From contig NZ_JABBPG010000003.1 of NCBI RefSeq assembly GCF_013140855.1, positions 496,001 to 560,000 on the forward strand: a stretch of 64,000 nucleotides of DNA, given 5' to 3'. The stretch's first letter is position 1, and each line of letters begins with the position of its first letter. Of the stretch, positions 16,116-25,464 are shown piece by piece. The translations under genes and the position numbers were made by a program. Below the pieces are notes generated by a model. The model searched no databases, was not told the DNA's origin, and worked only from the letters and a program-made list of their open reading frames with translations. Source of the stretch: Pseudoalteromonas caenipelagi. GTDB lineage: Bacteria > Pseudomonadota > Gammaproteobacteria > Enterobacterales > Alteromonadaceae.

Positions 16116-18143
16116 TTAAAGCACTCCTTCTGTTGGCGCTTCATTGGCTGAGGCTTGATTTTTTTGTGCATATTGCGCAGCCAAATAAATCGATAGTTGT
16201 TCGATACTTGGGTAGCTCAATACAATGTCTACTCTGACGCTCAAGCCTAATTGCCTAGATAACTCATGTACCAAAGACATCGCATCAATGGAGTCAAGCC
16301 CAATTTCCATGAGGTGTTGTGAAGGGGAAAGACTCGTTATTGCTTGACCCAATCGGTTACTTATCCACTGCATCATCCAGCTGGTGATATGGGGGGGGGC
16401 AAATGCTTGTAATGGTGCAACAGTGGTGTTGCTAATAGGCGCTTGTTGCCATGTGGCGACGGCTTCCAGCTCATTGTTTATGTAGGCTTGCTTACACGCT
16501 AATCGTTGAATTTTTCCTGAGCTGGTTTTACTCAGTGCTGCTGGCTTGATCAGCACAATTGCCGTAACCCTTAATTCGTGCTCTTGGGCTATGAGGGCTC
16601 TGATCTGTTTAAATAAGGGCTCATAATCGTCAAGCTTCATCGACTCTCTGGTAAGCTCCTGTACCAATACTAACTCTTTAGTATTATTGTCGTGCGCAAC
16701 TTCGAAGATGGCACCTCCATGTACGGTGAGCTGCTTATTCAGAGACGTTAATGAATGCTCAATGTCTTGAGGGTAATAATTACAGCCATGTAAAATCAGC
16801 ATTTCTTTTTTGCGGCCAGTAACATAAAGTTGTTGTTGCTCAACAAAACCCAGATCACCCGTTGCCATAAAGCCTGGCTCGCCAGCAATGTTTAAGTTAA
16901 ATGTTTGTTCATTGAGATCTGGTTTTTGCCAATACCCTCGAGTAACACTTTCACCTTTATACATAATTTCGCCAATTTGCCCGTCTGGAAGTGGCTCGCG
17001 GGTGTTTGGGTCGACGATGCACAGAGGGAGCTGCTCTATTAGTTGCCCTGAACTTGCAATGGACTTTGTGTTAAGTGAGTCGATTTTGATTTTGTCTACG
17101 CTAAACGCTTGGCTATCAACACTCAGCAGTTTATATGGCTTATTAATGGGTGTGGCGCTCACCAATAAGCATGCTTCTGCCATGCCATAACTGGGCTTAA
17201 TAGCAGTTTTAGCAAGGCCTACATCATGAAAATAATCATAAAAGCTATCAAGCGTGTGTGCATTAATTGGCTCAGCACCATTGACGAACACGCGCAATGA
17301 GGAAAGCTCAAGCGTAGATTTTTGTACAGCCGTCACTTTTTCAACCGCTAAGTCGAATATGAAGTTAGGGGCGGCGGTCACCGTCGCTTTTAGATCAGTA
17401 ATGGCTTGCAAAAGAACATACGGGTTTTGTGCTACTTTGGCTGAGGCTAAGAAATAAATGGTTGCACCCGCTCTAATGGGTGACAAAGTTGCGCCAACGC
17501 AGCCCATATCGTGATACAAAGGCAGCCAATTAATCATGATGTCTGACTGGCTCATATCATATGTATCAATTATTAGCCCAGTATTTGAAAGCAAGTTGTG
17601 GTGAGACAGCATCACGCCTTTTGGTTGTCCGGTTGACCCCGAACTGTATTGTAAATAAGCAATATCATGACTATCGATGTTGGCAGCTTGCCAACGTGTT
17701 GCATCATTGATATTTAACTGATCAGCAAACACGGTATTGATTTTTAAATCGTGCGCTTTACACCATTCTTCAGTTGCTTCGCTGTCTTGACTTAAGCACA
17801 CAAGCGTATTTGGTTGGCAGTCTTGGACTATGCTATTGAGCCTGCGCCAATCACGTGCTTTACGACGAGCAGGATAAATAGGCACAGCAATTACCCCGGC
17901 GTAGATACAGGCAAAAAATGCCACCACATAGTCAATACCATTTGGCATAAGGATCATCACTCTATCGCCAAATTTGTTGTGCTGTGACAATGTGTAAGCC
18001 AATGCTTTAACACGTTGTGCTAGTTGCGAATAGGTTAGGGCTTGGCTGTCGCTACCTTGATATATAGATAATGCAATTTGATTGGAATTTGTTTGCGCTT
18101 GATGTTCGAGTACTTGTTGCCAGTTACTAAATTGACCTTTCAT
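16116..18143 (-). CDS. Fatty acyl-AMP ligase with C-terminal acyl carrier domain
   Basis: This 675-residue protein activates a fatty acid as acyl-AMP and loads it on its own carrier domain to prime the NRPS line. The AMP-binding core reads YSSGSTGQPKGVMLSH, followed by NWLPLYHDMG and KPSYGMAEA as is usual in FAAL enzymes, then GRKKEM and SGKIQR. The carrier domain at about residues 590-665 has GLDSIDAM with Ser618 as the phosphopantetheine site. Nine cytosines in the coding strand (positions 16391-16399) encode the Ala-Pro-Pro-His linker just before the carrier. It lies second in the operon, 57 bases after the hydroxylase gene. The family is clear; the chain length of the fatty acid cannot be read. 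Confidence 0.93.
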   Translation of the reverse strand: MKGQFSNWQQVLEHQAQTNSNQIALSIYQGSDSQALTYSQLAQRVKALAYTLSQHNKFGDRVMILMPNGIDYVVAFFACIYAGVIAVPIYPARRKARDWRRLNSIVQDCQPNTLVCLSQDSEATEEWCKAHDLKINTVFADQLNINDATRWQAANIDSHDIAYLQYSSGSTGQPKGVMLSHHNLLSNTGLIIDTYDMSQSDIMINWLPLYHDMGCVGATLSPIRAGATIYFLASAKVAQNPYVLLQAITDLKATVTAAPNFIFDLAVEKVTAVQKSTLELSSLRVFVNGAEPINAHTLDSFYDYFHDVGLAKTAIKPSYGMAEACLLVSATPINKPYKLLSVDSQAFSVDKIKIDSLNTKSIASSGQLIEQLPLCIVDPNTREPLPDGQIGEIMYKGESVTRGYWQKPDLNEQTFNLNIAGEPGFMATGDLGFVEQQQLYVTGRKKEMLILHGCNYYPQDIEHSLTSLNKQLTVHGGAIFEVAHDNNTKELVLVQELTRESMKLDDYEPLFKQIRALIAQEHELRVTAIVLIKPAALSKTSSGKIQRLACKQAYINNELEAVATWQQAPISNTTVAPLQAFAPPHITSWMMQWISNRLGQAITSLSPSQHLMEIGLDSIDAMSLVHELSRQLGLSVRVDIVLSYPSIEQLSIYLAAQYAQKNQASANEAPTEGVL
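16391..16399. repeat. Nine-base G/C homopolymer inside the acyl ligase gene
   Basis: Nine consecutive G on the plus strand (C on the coding strand) at about codons 582-585 of the acyl ligase gene, between the ligase body and its carrier domain. A one-base slip would cut off the carrier. Such tracts can be phase-variable in other bacteria; here that is only a possibility. Confidence 0.9.
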
Positions 18144-18200
18144 GTTATTTACTCTTTTTTAGTCTGGTTGTAATTAGGTTTTTAAGGTACGAAAGCTGAT

Positions 18201-19187
18201 TTAGGGTTGTTCGCTATAGCCTTGCGCCATAGCGACAATGACTTTTCTAGCGCCGCTAAACGTACTGCGGCCATGTGCAGCAAGCATGTTATCGAGCATC
18301 ATGATGTCGCCTTGCTGCCATGCAAAGCTCACTTGGCACTGCTCGAGTACCTCTCGAATATGTTGAAGGTCTTGGTCTTTGATAGGGCTGCCGTCGCCGT
18401 AATACACGTTTCTTGGTAGGTTTTCTTCGCCTACAATCGAGATAAGCGTGTCTCTAATATGCTCATCTAGGTTGGAAATATGAAATAGGTGGGCTTGGTT
18501 AAACCAAACTTGCTCATGAGTGACCGGATGTGTTGATACTGCTTGGCACACTTGCTTGGTTTGCAGCTCGCCATCTTCTTTCCAAATACACTCAATATGG
18601 TGTTGAGTGCAAAATGCCTCAACTTGTGCTTTGTCTGATGTGCCAAAAGCTTGCTGCCACGACAAGTCTAAGCCGTTACCGTAATTGCGAATATATAACA
18701 ATCCATGCTCTACAAAGCGCTCGCGTATAGCGGGGTCAATTTTTTTGTATACAAGTCGGCTATCTGCGATAGGTGTTTCGCCATTTTGCTCAGGGGCTAC
18801 CTCGCAATGAAACCAAATTTTGAGTGGCCAACTTAAGGTGTATGCTTGTTCATTATGTAAAGGGATCACTTGATGGGCAGGATACTCCGTAGAGGTATAA
18901 ACACCACTGGACACTTCATTACGTGGTGTTGAAGCATAATCATAATTTAATAGGTCATGCCCAAATGCACGCGCGAAGGCATTGAACTCTTCAGCTCCTT
19001 TAATAGCAAACCCCCTGAACAATAGCCCTCCTTGAACATGTAATTGCTGTTCAACAAGCTGCTTTATGTCGTCGATACACGCTCGCCAATCAGGACTATT
19101 TATCGGTTGAACTAGTACAGGTAAACCTGTTGGATGAAAATGATGATCTATAGAAATTGACTTGAAAGTCAAAGGGTTAATTGGCAT
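18201..19187 (-). CDS. SyrP/TauD-type aspartate beta-hydroxylase (Fe(II)/2-oxoglutarate)
   Basis: This protein of about 328 residues belongs to the TauD/SyrP-like dioxygenases. It carries the stretch STPRNEV.SGVYTSTEYPAHQ.IPLHNE.AY that is typical of the SyrP group. The iron ligands are likely the HNE histidine and glutamate and the later His in AAHGR, followed by the 2-oxoglutarate-binding Arg. The start is placed at the ATG at 19187, which has GAGGGA about eight bases upstream; a TTG five codons earlier is less likely. It is the first gene of the Fur-controlled operon. Members of this group hydroxylate carrier-bound Asp, which fits two downstream A domains with Asp-like codes. The specific substrate is inference. 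Confidence 0.9.
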   Translation of the reverse strand: MPINPLTFKSISIDHHFHPTGLPVLVQPINSPDWRACIDDIKQLVEQQLHVQGGLLFRGFAIKGAEEFNAFARAFGHDLLNYDYASTPRNEVSSGVYTSTEYPAHQVIPLHNEQAYTLSWPLKIWFHCEVAPEQNGETPIADSRLVYKKIDPAIRERFVEHGLLYIRNYGNGLDLSWQQAFGTSDKAQVEAFCTQHHIECIWKEDGELQTKQVCQAVSTHPVTHEQVWFNQAHLFHISNLDEHIRDTLISIVGEENLPRNVYYGDGSPIKDQDLQHIREVLEQCQVSFAWQQGDIMMLDNMLAAHGRSTFSGARKVIVAMAQGYSEQP

Positions 19188-19301
19188 GACGTATTCCCTC
19201 AAAAGAAACTATGACAAAGCGCTGTAGGCTATTAAAGCAACACCAGCGAGATAGAAGTTACGCATGATAAAGCGAAAGAAAAAACAGATCAACAATCTAA
19301 A

Positions 19302-19316
19302 TGATAATAATTACCA
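19302..19316 (-). promoter_or_regulatory. Fur box, siderophore operon promoter
   Basis: TGATAATAATTACCA matches the 7-1-7 Fur core TGATAAT-n-ATTATCA with one mismatch. It lies about 115 bases upstream of the hydroxylase start, so iron repression of the whole minus-strand NRPS operon is likely. Confidence 0.75.
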
Positions 19317-19427
19317 TTTATTTTAAGGTTGATTGGGTTCTCTAGTTTGTCGCTTGTTAAAGACTGTAGGGCGTTGATTTAAACAATATGCTTTTGTTAC
19401 GGGTAGTTTATGCAAGCGCCCATGAGT

Positions 19428-19599
19428 TTAGGGTCTGTTTATATTCAAGTTTGTTTTTACAGCCCTTTGGGCTCAACAGAGTGCGCCTTGTTCATTGTTG
19501 CGAAACTTTTGCTTGGATTGCTAGGCGGCAAGTCGAGTGTCGCGACCAAAGCACACTCAAAGGAGCAAAAATTAAACAACAAAGATCAACAGGCCCTAA
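19428..19599. mobile_element. MITE-like element with terminal inverted repeats
   Basis: The left end TTAGGGTCTGTTTATATT and the reverse complement of the right end TTAGGGCCTGTTGATCTT agree at 15 of 18 positions, bounding 172 bases. Inside is a small hairpin (AGCCCTTTGGGCT near 19461) and no credible gene; the overlapping open frames have no family features. No clear target duplication is visible. It lies between the two Fur-controlled promoters. A non-autonomous transposon relic is the best explanation. Confidence 0.5.
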
Positions 19600-19726
19600 T
19601 TTTAAGAAAGTGAATAATAAGCACAAGAACAATCCCTATGTTTTATGACAGACCGATTATTGATAAATCACGGCACAGTTATGAATAAATTAATAGCAGC
19701 AAAGTTCATCTAAAATTGTTTGCAAA

Positions 19727-19741
19727 TGAAAATTGTTTTCA
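19727..19741 (+). promoter_or_regulatory. Fur box, TonB receptor promoter
   Basis: TGAAAATTGTTTTCA is a near-perfect palindrome agreeing with 12 of the 14 arm positions of the 7-1-7 Fur core. It lies about 160 bases upstream of the receptor start and points to iron control of the uptake genes. Confidence 0.7.
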
Positions 19742-19900
19742 TTAACATGCGTAAAACTAAATAATAAATACGAATATATATCATTACCAAAAGCGTTCCC
19801 TTGTTGGTTTTCTCTTAAGCATAAGCCAAGCAAGGACTGATTGGTAATTCAGTATTAGTACATATTTTTATTGTCACTTTGGCCGCATTAGGAGTGCTTT

Positions 19901-22102
19901 GTGAAACAATCTTATACAACTGCTTTGTTTAAAAAATCGTTTATTGTTATGGCTGTCGCTTCGGCGTTGTCACCGGCCTTATCTGTTGCCCAAACGTCTC
20001 AAGAGAATGATATTGAAGTCATTACGGTGAAGGGGCGTGCTGCACAGTTTTACTTTGTTGAGCAAGCAACGATGGCCACGAAAACACCCACGGATTATAT
20101 GGATCTACCGCAATCTGTACAGGTGTTAAGTAAGCAATTAATTCAAGACCAAGCCGCGCGCCAAACAACAGATTTATATCGTTCTATTTCAGGTGTAACC
20201 CAGTTTAGTTATTCAGGCGTAACAGCCCGTGGCTTCAGACAAGATCAAGTACGTTACGACGGCGTACAAGGTGATCCGTATTCTGGCTTTTCGATTCCAC
20301 AGTTATTTAATGTTGAGCGTGTTGAAGTGCTAAAGGGTCCAACGGGTATGCTTTATGGTGCAGGCCAACCGGGTGGACTACTTAACTATGTAACAAAGAA
20401 GCCAAAGTTTGAGCAAACAACAGAATTTACATTGTTCACTGGCAGTGATGACTTACTAGGTGGACATGTAGAAACGACAGGTATCTTGGTTGATGACAAA
20501 GTTGCATATCGTTTGGGTGCTTTTCATCAAAACAAAGATAGCTTTCGTAATAATGCCGTAGAAGCTAACTCTTTGTTATCAGCTGGGTTAACTTGGTATG
20601 CAACCGATGCAACAGAGCTTATCTTCCAATATGATCACATTGACCAGCAGCTAGACGGACACCGCCTGCGCGGCGTGCCAGTCAGTGATGATGGGCACTT
20701 TTTAACAGACATCAGTTATAGCGCCAACGAAAAATCAGATTTTCAAGACTTAAAAGCCGACGTTTTCCAGTTTACCGCCAATATAGACATTGCTGATAAT
20801 TTGACTAATACCACTGTAATACGTGCCTTTAACAATAAGCGTAATCAGCAATATCATGAAAATTTAGGCTTGGTAGGTGATTTATCTGATTCGCAAAAGG
20901 CCCAATACTTGCCAGTATTAGACATGTTGGGAATGCCTACACAGGATACAGCCATGACGCGCCAGTTCCGTGACCAAGCGCGTGCAAGTGATGAGTGGAG
21001 CATAACCACTGATTTTGTGTATGAAGGCACTTTTGCACAGATAGAGCATACAGTCTTGTTTGGTTCTGACTACACCTCAATTGATGAGACTTTTAGTAGT
21101 AAAATTAGCGACTTGAATAGAACCTTAACCGCTGAGTATGCAGATCCTAGAGAGATGTTAAACCCAGAGATCCACGTATCAACGTTGGACATGGTTAATC
21201 CGCAGTATACTGCTGATTCGAGTAAATACCGACTATTTGACCGACCTACACAGGAAACACAGAGCACTCGATTGGGTGTTTATGTACAAGATCAAGTACG
21301 TATTAATCCACAGTGGTTAGCAATTGCAGGTTTACGTTACGACCGCTTTGAAGATCAAGGCCAAGAGCAAGATAGCAACATTAGCCCTCGTGTAGGCGCT
21401 ATTTATCAGCCAAACGAAGAGATGTCGATTTTTGTAAACCGCTCAGAAGGCTTTACGCCACAAAATACACCAGAAGACTCCACAGTGACTTTGACTCCTG
21501 AGCTGAGCTTGCAGCATGAACTTGGTATCAAAAACGTGTGGCTGGATGGTTGTTTAACAACCACGTTTGCTGCTTATCATATTATTAAAAACGATGTGAC
21601 AGTGAGTAACCCTAATTACGTTGAGGGTAGTGGCTTACCAGAACAGTTACAAATTGGTGAAGTAACCAGTAAAGGGATTGAAATTGACGTGATAGGTGAT
21701 ATCACAGAAAACTGGACAGGTACAATTAACTACGCTTACAACGATGCCACAGTGACAGGTGGTAACCCTGATGATATTAGAAACACTGTAGGTAGTGAGT
21801 TTGTTAATGCACCGGATCACACTTTAGGTATGTGGACACGCTATGCGTTACCTAACATAAATTCATCTGTTTCTATTGGCTTTGATTATGTGGATGAGCG
21901 CGTAAGTTTAAGTGGTCAAACGGTGCGTTCATATGTCACTTGGGATGCAAGCTGGCAGACTCAAATTGATAACTTTGAAATTCAGCTTAATTTAAAAAAT
22001 ATCTTTGACAAAGAATACGCAACGAGCGGCTTTAATAAGCGCAACGGGCACTTCCCTGGTGAACCAAGAAGTGTTGTGCTGCAGGTCAGCTACGCGCTTT
22101 AA
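19901..22102 (+). CDS. TonB-dependent ferric-siderophore receptor
   Basis: This 733-residue outer-membrane protein imports a ferric siderophore. A signal peptide ends near SVAQTSQ at about residue 32. A TonB-box-like DIEVITVKG follows. The plug domain has the characteristic LPQSVQVLSKQLI, SGVTARGFRQDQ, VEVLKGPTGMLYGAGQPGG and LNYVTKKP, as in FhuE/FpvA-type receptors. The barrel ends with a GEPRSVVLQVSYAL-type C-terminus, where the final aromatic is displaced by Ala-Leu. There is no N-terminal signalling extension, so it probably does not control a sigma factor. The start is GTG with TAGGAG about seven bases upstream. It is divergent from the NRPS operon and shares the Fur-box region, so it is likely the receptor for that product. 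Confidence 0.93.
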   Translation: MKQSYTTALFKKSFIVMAVASALSPALSVAQTSQENDIEVITVKGRAAQFYFVEQATMATKTPTDYMDLPQSVQVLSKQLIQDQAARQTTDLYRSISGVTQFSYSGVTARGFRQDQVRYDGVQGDPYSGFSIPQLFNVERVEVLKGPTGMLYGAGQPGGLLNYVTKKPKFEQTTEFTLFTGSDDLLGGHVETTGILVDDKVAYRLGAFHQNKDSFRNNAVEANSLLSAGLTWYATDATELIFQYDHIDQQLDGHRLRGVPVSDDGHFLTDISYSANEKSDFQDLKADVFQFTANIDIADNLTNTTVIRAFNNKRNQQYHENLGLVGDLSDSQKAQYLPVLDMLGMPTQDTAMTRQFRDQARASDEWSITTDFVYEGTFAQIEHTVLFGSDYTSIDETFSSKISDLNRTLTAEYADPREMLNPEIHVSTLDMVNPQYTADSSKYRLFDRPTQETQSTRLGVYVQDQVRINPQWLAIAGLRYDRFEDQGQEQDSNISPRVGAIYQPNEEMSIFVNRSEGFTPQNTPEDSTVTLTPELSLQHELGIKNVWLDGCLTTTFAAYHIIKNDVTVSNPNYVEGSGLPEQLQIGEVTSKGIEIDVIGDITENWTGTINYAYNDATVTGGNPDDIRNTVGSEFVNAPDHTLGMWTRYALPNINSSVSIGFDYVDERVSLSGQTVRSYVTWDASWQTQIDNFEIQLNLKNIFDKEYATSGFNKRNGHFPGEPRSVVLQVSYAL

Positions 22103-22123
22103 CGCATAAGTATTTGTTTTTGT

Positions 22124-22150
22124 AGGCCTCACTAACGTGGGGCCTTTCGT
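22124..22150 (+). terminator. Hairpin after the TonB receptor gene
   Basis: AGGCC-CAC and GTG-GGCCT arms enclose a short loop, followed by TTTCGTGTTTT. It lies between the receptor and the PepSY gene and may only attenuate read-through. Confidence 0.5.
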
Positions 22151-22176
22151 GTTTTAATTACTTAGCATTGTAAATT

Positions 22177-23379
22177 ATGGATAAAAAAACCTGGTACAAA
22201 TGGCATAGTTTTGCGGGGATTAAGCTCTCGATTTTAATTTGCTTTATCTTGATCACCGGTACGTTAGCCGTTATTTCCCATGAAATAGATTGGCTAGCTA
22301 ACCCGAGCAAACGTGTTTTACCCGCTGTTGACTCATCTCAAGTGAATTGGTCTGCGGTTTATAAACAAGCCAGACAAAGGCAGGGCACATATACAATTCA
22401 AAGCATTCACTCACCCATAAATAATTGGTTTGCAGTCGAAGTGATCACCCAAAATGAGCAGGGGATAAGGCACAGAGAATATTACCATCCTATTACTGGG
22501 CAGTATCAAGGGGATGGGCGTTGGTATAATTGGCAGCGGTTTTTTAGGATGGCTCATCGGCACCTCATGATGCCAACCATCTATGGAACATCGATTGTTT
22601 GTGTTATGGGTTTACTGATGTTCGTCTCACTCGTTTCTGGCTTTTTTATGTTCCCTAAGTGGTGGAAGAACTTTTTTAGAAAGCCGCGCACGCAAAACCG
22701 CAAAGTTTTTTGGAATGACTGTCACCGACTGTTTGGTTTGTGGTCTAGTTGGTTGTTACTCGTTGTATGCATAACGGGCATTTGGTATTTGGCAGAACTT
22801 TGGGGGTTAGACGCTGATTTCCCAGCGCAACAGGATCAAATATTAACAGCTCAGCAAGCGCCTGTTATGCCCAGTCAGGTTGTTTTTGACAAGGCTTTAG
22901 AGCGAGTCAAGGATTACCACGATATGCAAATTAAGGCGATTATTATGCCGTCAAAAAGGTGGAATACGCTTATTTTTCAAGGACAAAATGATACATTACT
23001 TGTGAGAGACCGTGCTAATAATGTGATTTTTAACCCCTTAAATGGAGACTACGTATCACGACGTTTTGCGCAACAGCAATCCTTGCATGTGCGTATTTCA
23101 GAGGCGGCAGATCCATTACATTTTGGCACCTTTTACGGGATTTCGAGTAAAGTTGTTTACTTTATTTTCGGCTGCGTTTTAAGTGCGTTGGCTGTTACCG
23201 GTACTTACATGTATGGTTTAAAGCTTGTTAGGCAGCACCGAGACGTTCCCGTACAGAGCAAGCAAGTTTGGCGCTTATCTTGGCAAGGTATGCATTATGG
23301 GCGATGGTTGAGTATCTTATTAATAGTCATTTGCCTTATATTGACCGTGATTATTTTTACCAATACGGTGATACTTTAG
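22177..23379 (+). CDS. PepSY-associated inner-membrane protein (PiuB-like)
   Basis: This 400-residue protein has four likely membrane segments: near residues 12-35, 143-165, 188-210 and 325-350, with a possible fifth at the C-terminus. It opens with WYKWHSFAGIKLSILICFILITGTLAV, typical of the PepSY_TM family. Family members often sit beside TonB receptors; some are proposed reductases or periplasmic siderophore handlers, though the function is not settled. It lies 74 bases after the receptor gene, so it is probably part of the iron-regulated set. Confidence 0.85.
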   Translation: MDKKTWYKWHSFAGIKLSILICFILITGTLAVISHEIDWLANPSKRVLPAVDSSQVNWSAVYKQARQRQGTYTIQSIHSPINNWFAVEVITQNEQGIRHREYYHPITGQYQGDGRWYNWQRFFRMAHRHLMMPTIYGTSIVCVMGLLMFVSLVSGFFMFPKWWKNFFRKPRTQNRKVFWNDCHRLFGLWSSWLLLVVCITGIWYLAELWGLDADFPAQQDQILTAQQAPVMPSQVVFDKALERVKDYHDMQIKAIIMPSKRWNTLIFQGQNDTLLVRDRANNVIFNPLNGDYVSRRFAQQQSLHVRISEAADPLHFGTFYGISSKVVYFIFGCVLSALAVTGTYMYGLKLVRQHRDVPVQSKQVWRLSWQGMHYGRWLSILLIVICLILTVIIFTNTVIL

Positions 23380-23392
23380 ATACTGATTAAGC

Positions 23393-24301
23393 CTACTCGT
23401 TGTTTCTAACTAATAGGCTTTTCAAAGCTTCATTTATATTGTTATACCGAAAATGGTAACCTGCACGTTGCAAGCGCTTTGGCAAAACAGCTTGGCCATA
23501 AATAAGTAAATCAGCCATTTCTCCAAATAACATTTTTAAAATATTTTCAGGCATTGGAAACAACATTGGTCTGTTAAGCGCACGGCATAATGCTTTGGTA
23601 AAATCATAATTACTCACTGGATTCGGCGCGGTCGCATTGAATACTCCACTCAACTCATGGTGTTTGAGTAAATACAAAATGATATGAGTCATGTCATCGA
23701 TATGTATCCAAGACATCATTTGTTGACCACTTGCAAGCTTACCGCCTAAACCGAGCTTAAAAGGTAGCAACATTTTACCCAGTGCGCCGCCGTGTTGACT
23801 TAGCACAATACCTGTTCGCAAAATACACACCCGAGTGTTAGAGCTTTGTGCACTCATAGCAAGCTCTTCCCACTGTTTGCATAAAGTGTGACTAAACTCT
23901 TGATATGGGTGTTGGCAGCTTTCATCAATGAGTGTGTCATTATCTTGTCGACCATAATAGCCTACGGCACTGCCCGAGATGAAAGTGTGCGGTGGATTTT
24001 TCGCCTGAGCTATTTTTTCTACAATTTTTGCGGTGATATCAAGACGGCTATCGCGTATTTGCATTTTTTGCTTTTCGGTCCAGCGGCTGTCCGCAATGGG
24101 CTCCCCAGCTAAATTGATAACAGCGTCAAGATCATTGAAGTCAACATCCTCTAGGGTATCTACACAGGTTACCCGGTTTTTAAATTGTCCCTGCGCTTTA
24201 GGTACGTTGCGAGTTAATACATATACTTGGTGCTTGTTGTATAGAAATCGACATAGCTTATCGCCAATTAGCCCCGTTGCACCAGTCACCAAAATATTCA
24301 T
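23393..24301 (-). CDS. TIGR01777-family NAD(P)-binding epimerase/oxidoreductase (YfcH-like)
   Basis: A protein of about 302 residues of the extended short-chain dehydrogenase type. It starts MNILVTGATGLIG, a dinucleotide-binding GxxGxxG motif. FISGSAVGYYG holds the active-site tyrosine. The C-terminal part VLPKRLQRAGYHFRYNNINEAL is the DUF1731-type tail of this family. The ATG at 24301 is preferred over a TTG six codons earlier because it gives the normal family start. The substrate is unknown for the family. It is convergent with the PepSY gene and divergent from the AI-2E transporter. Confidence 0.87.
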   Translation of the reverse strand: MNILVTGATGLIGDKLCRFLYNKHQVYVLTRNVPKAQGQFKNRVTCVDTLEDVDFNDLDAVINLAGEPIADSRWTEKQKMQIRDSRLDITAKIVEKIAQAKNPPHTFISGSAVGYYGRQDNDTLIDESCQHPYQEFSHTLCKQWEELAMSAQSSNTRVCILRTGIVLSQHGGALGKMLLPFKLGLGGKLASGQQMMSWIHIDDMTHIILYLLKHHELSGVFNATAPNPVSNYDFTKALCRALNRPMLFPMPENILKMLFGEMADLLIYGQAVLPKRLQRAGYHFRYNNINEALKSLLVRNNE

Positions 24302-24435
24302 ACCAACATACTCAGCCAATTAAAGTTTATCTGTTAAGTGTAGGTAATATACGGAAAATACTGAATAAAGATCATAGCGTTTTATTTTCCATGGTATTGC
24401 TTTAAACTCAGTAAAAAAATCATAAGGGAAATAAT

Positions 24436-25458
24436 GTGTCGTCATTATCAGGACTAAATAAGAGCCTTGTTGTGTTAGCTTCATTGGTTATTGTTTTAGC
24501 TGGAGTGAAACTTGCCAGTGATATAATTGTGCCTTTCATTCTGGCTGCATTTATAGCGATAATTTGTAATCCGTTATTGAAGTTCTTTGCCCGTTTTCAT
24601 ATTCCTAAAGGAATTGCCATTATTATCGTGATTTTTCTCGTGCTAGGAGTGGGTACGAGTATTGCTGGGCTAGTGGGACAATCCGTTAATGACTTTTCAC
24701 AGCAACTGCCCAGCTATAGAGAACAGTTGCAAAGTAAGTTTTTGTGGCTTGTTGATACTGCTGCACAGCACAATATTTTAATTGATAAACAGCAAATTAT
24801 TTCGCTGTTTGACCCTGGAAAAATGATTGATATGGCATCTTCCATGCTCACCGGGTTTGGCGGTGTTATGGCCAACGTATTTTTAATTATTCTTACAGTG
24901 GTGTTTATGTTGTTTGAAGCACCCACTATTACGAATAAAGTACATCTTGCGCTTGATGACCCTGAAATGAAGATTAAACAAATTGACAGATTTTTAGAGT
25001 CCATCAACTCTTATTTAGCGATTAAAACTATGGTCTCACTTGGTACAGGTTTGTGTGCTTCGCTACTCTTGTGGTTGTTGGACATTGACTATTTTATCTT
25101 ATGGGGCGTTGTCGCTTTTTTACTTAACTATATTCCTAATATCGGTTCGATTATAGCGGCCATTCCTGCAGTACTATTAGCGCTTCTCACGCAAGGTCCA
25201 TTGATAGCGGGGATTGTTGCCATAGGATACGTCACTATCAATACCGTAATGGGCAATATTGTTGAACCCAAGTACATGGGCAGAGGATTGGGGTTATCAG
25301 CGTTGGTGGTGTTTCTGTCTTTGATATTTTGGGGATGGCTACTGGGCACGGTTGGTATGTTGTTGTCTGTTCCTCTGACAATGGTGGTAAAGATAGCGTT
25401 AGAAAACAGTGAAGATGGTCGCTGGTTAGCGACCATGCTAGGCAGTTGTGACGAATAA
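24436..25458 (+). CDS. AI-2E family transporter (TqsA-like)
   Basis: A 340-residue polytopic membrane protein of the AI-2E/PerM family with about seven to eight segments. Conserved stretches include IIVPFILAAFIAIICNPLL, LLNYIPNIGSIIAAIPAVL, and VEPKYMGRGLGLSALVVFLSLIFWGWLLG.VGMLLSVPLT, which resemble E. coli TqsA. TqsA was reported to export autoinducer-2; other members are Na+/H+ antiporters, so the transported species here is uncertain. It begins with GTG at 24436 with AAGGGAA upstream. Confidence 0.9.
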   Translation: MSSLSGLNKSLVVLASLVIVLAGVKLASDIIVPFILAAFIAIICNPLLKFFARFHIPKGIAIIIVIFLVLGVGTSIAGLVGQSVNDFSQQLPSYREQLQSKFLWLVDTAAQHNILIDKQQIISLFDPGKMIDMASSMLTGFGGVMANVFLIILTVVFMLFEAPTITNKVHLALDDPEMKIKQIDRFLESINSYLAIKTMVSLGTGLCASLLLWLLDIDYFILWGVVAFLLNYIPNIGSIIAAIPAVLLALLTQGPLIAGIVAIGYVTINTVMGNIVEPKYMGRGLGLSALVVFLSLIFWGWLLGTVGMLLSVPLTMVVKIALENSEDGRWLATMLGSCDE

Positions 25459-25464
25459 TCAGAC

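Noticed and set aside
19388..19648. Two overlapping open frames (86 and 67 residues) between the Fur boxes
   Set aside because: They lie mostly inside the MITE-like element, have no ribosome site or family features, and overlap each other in different frames.
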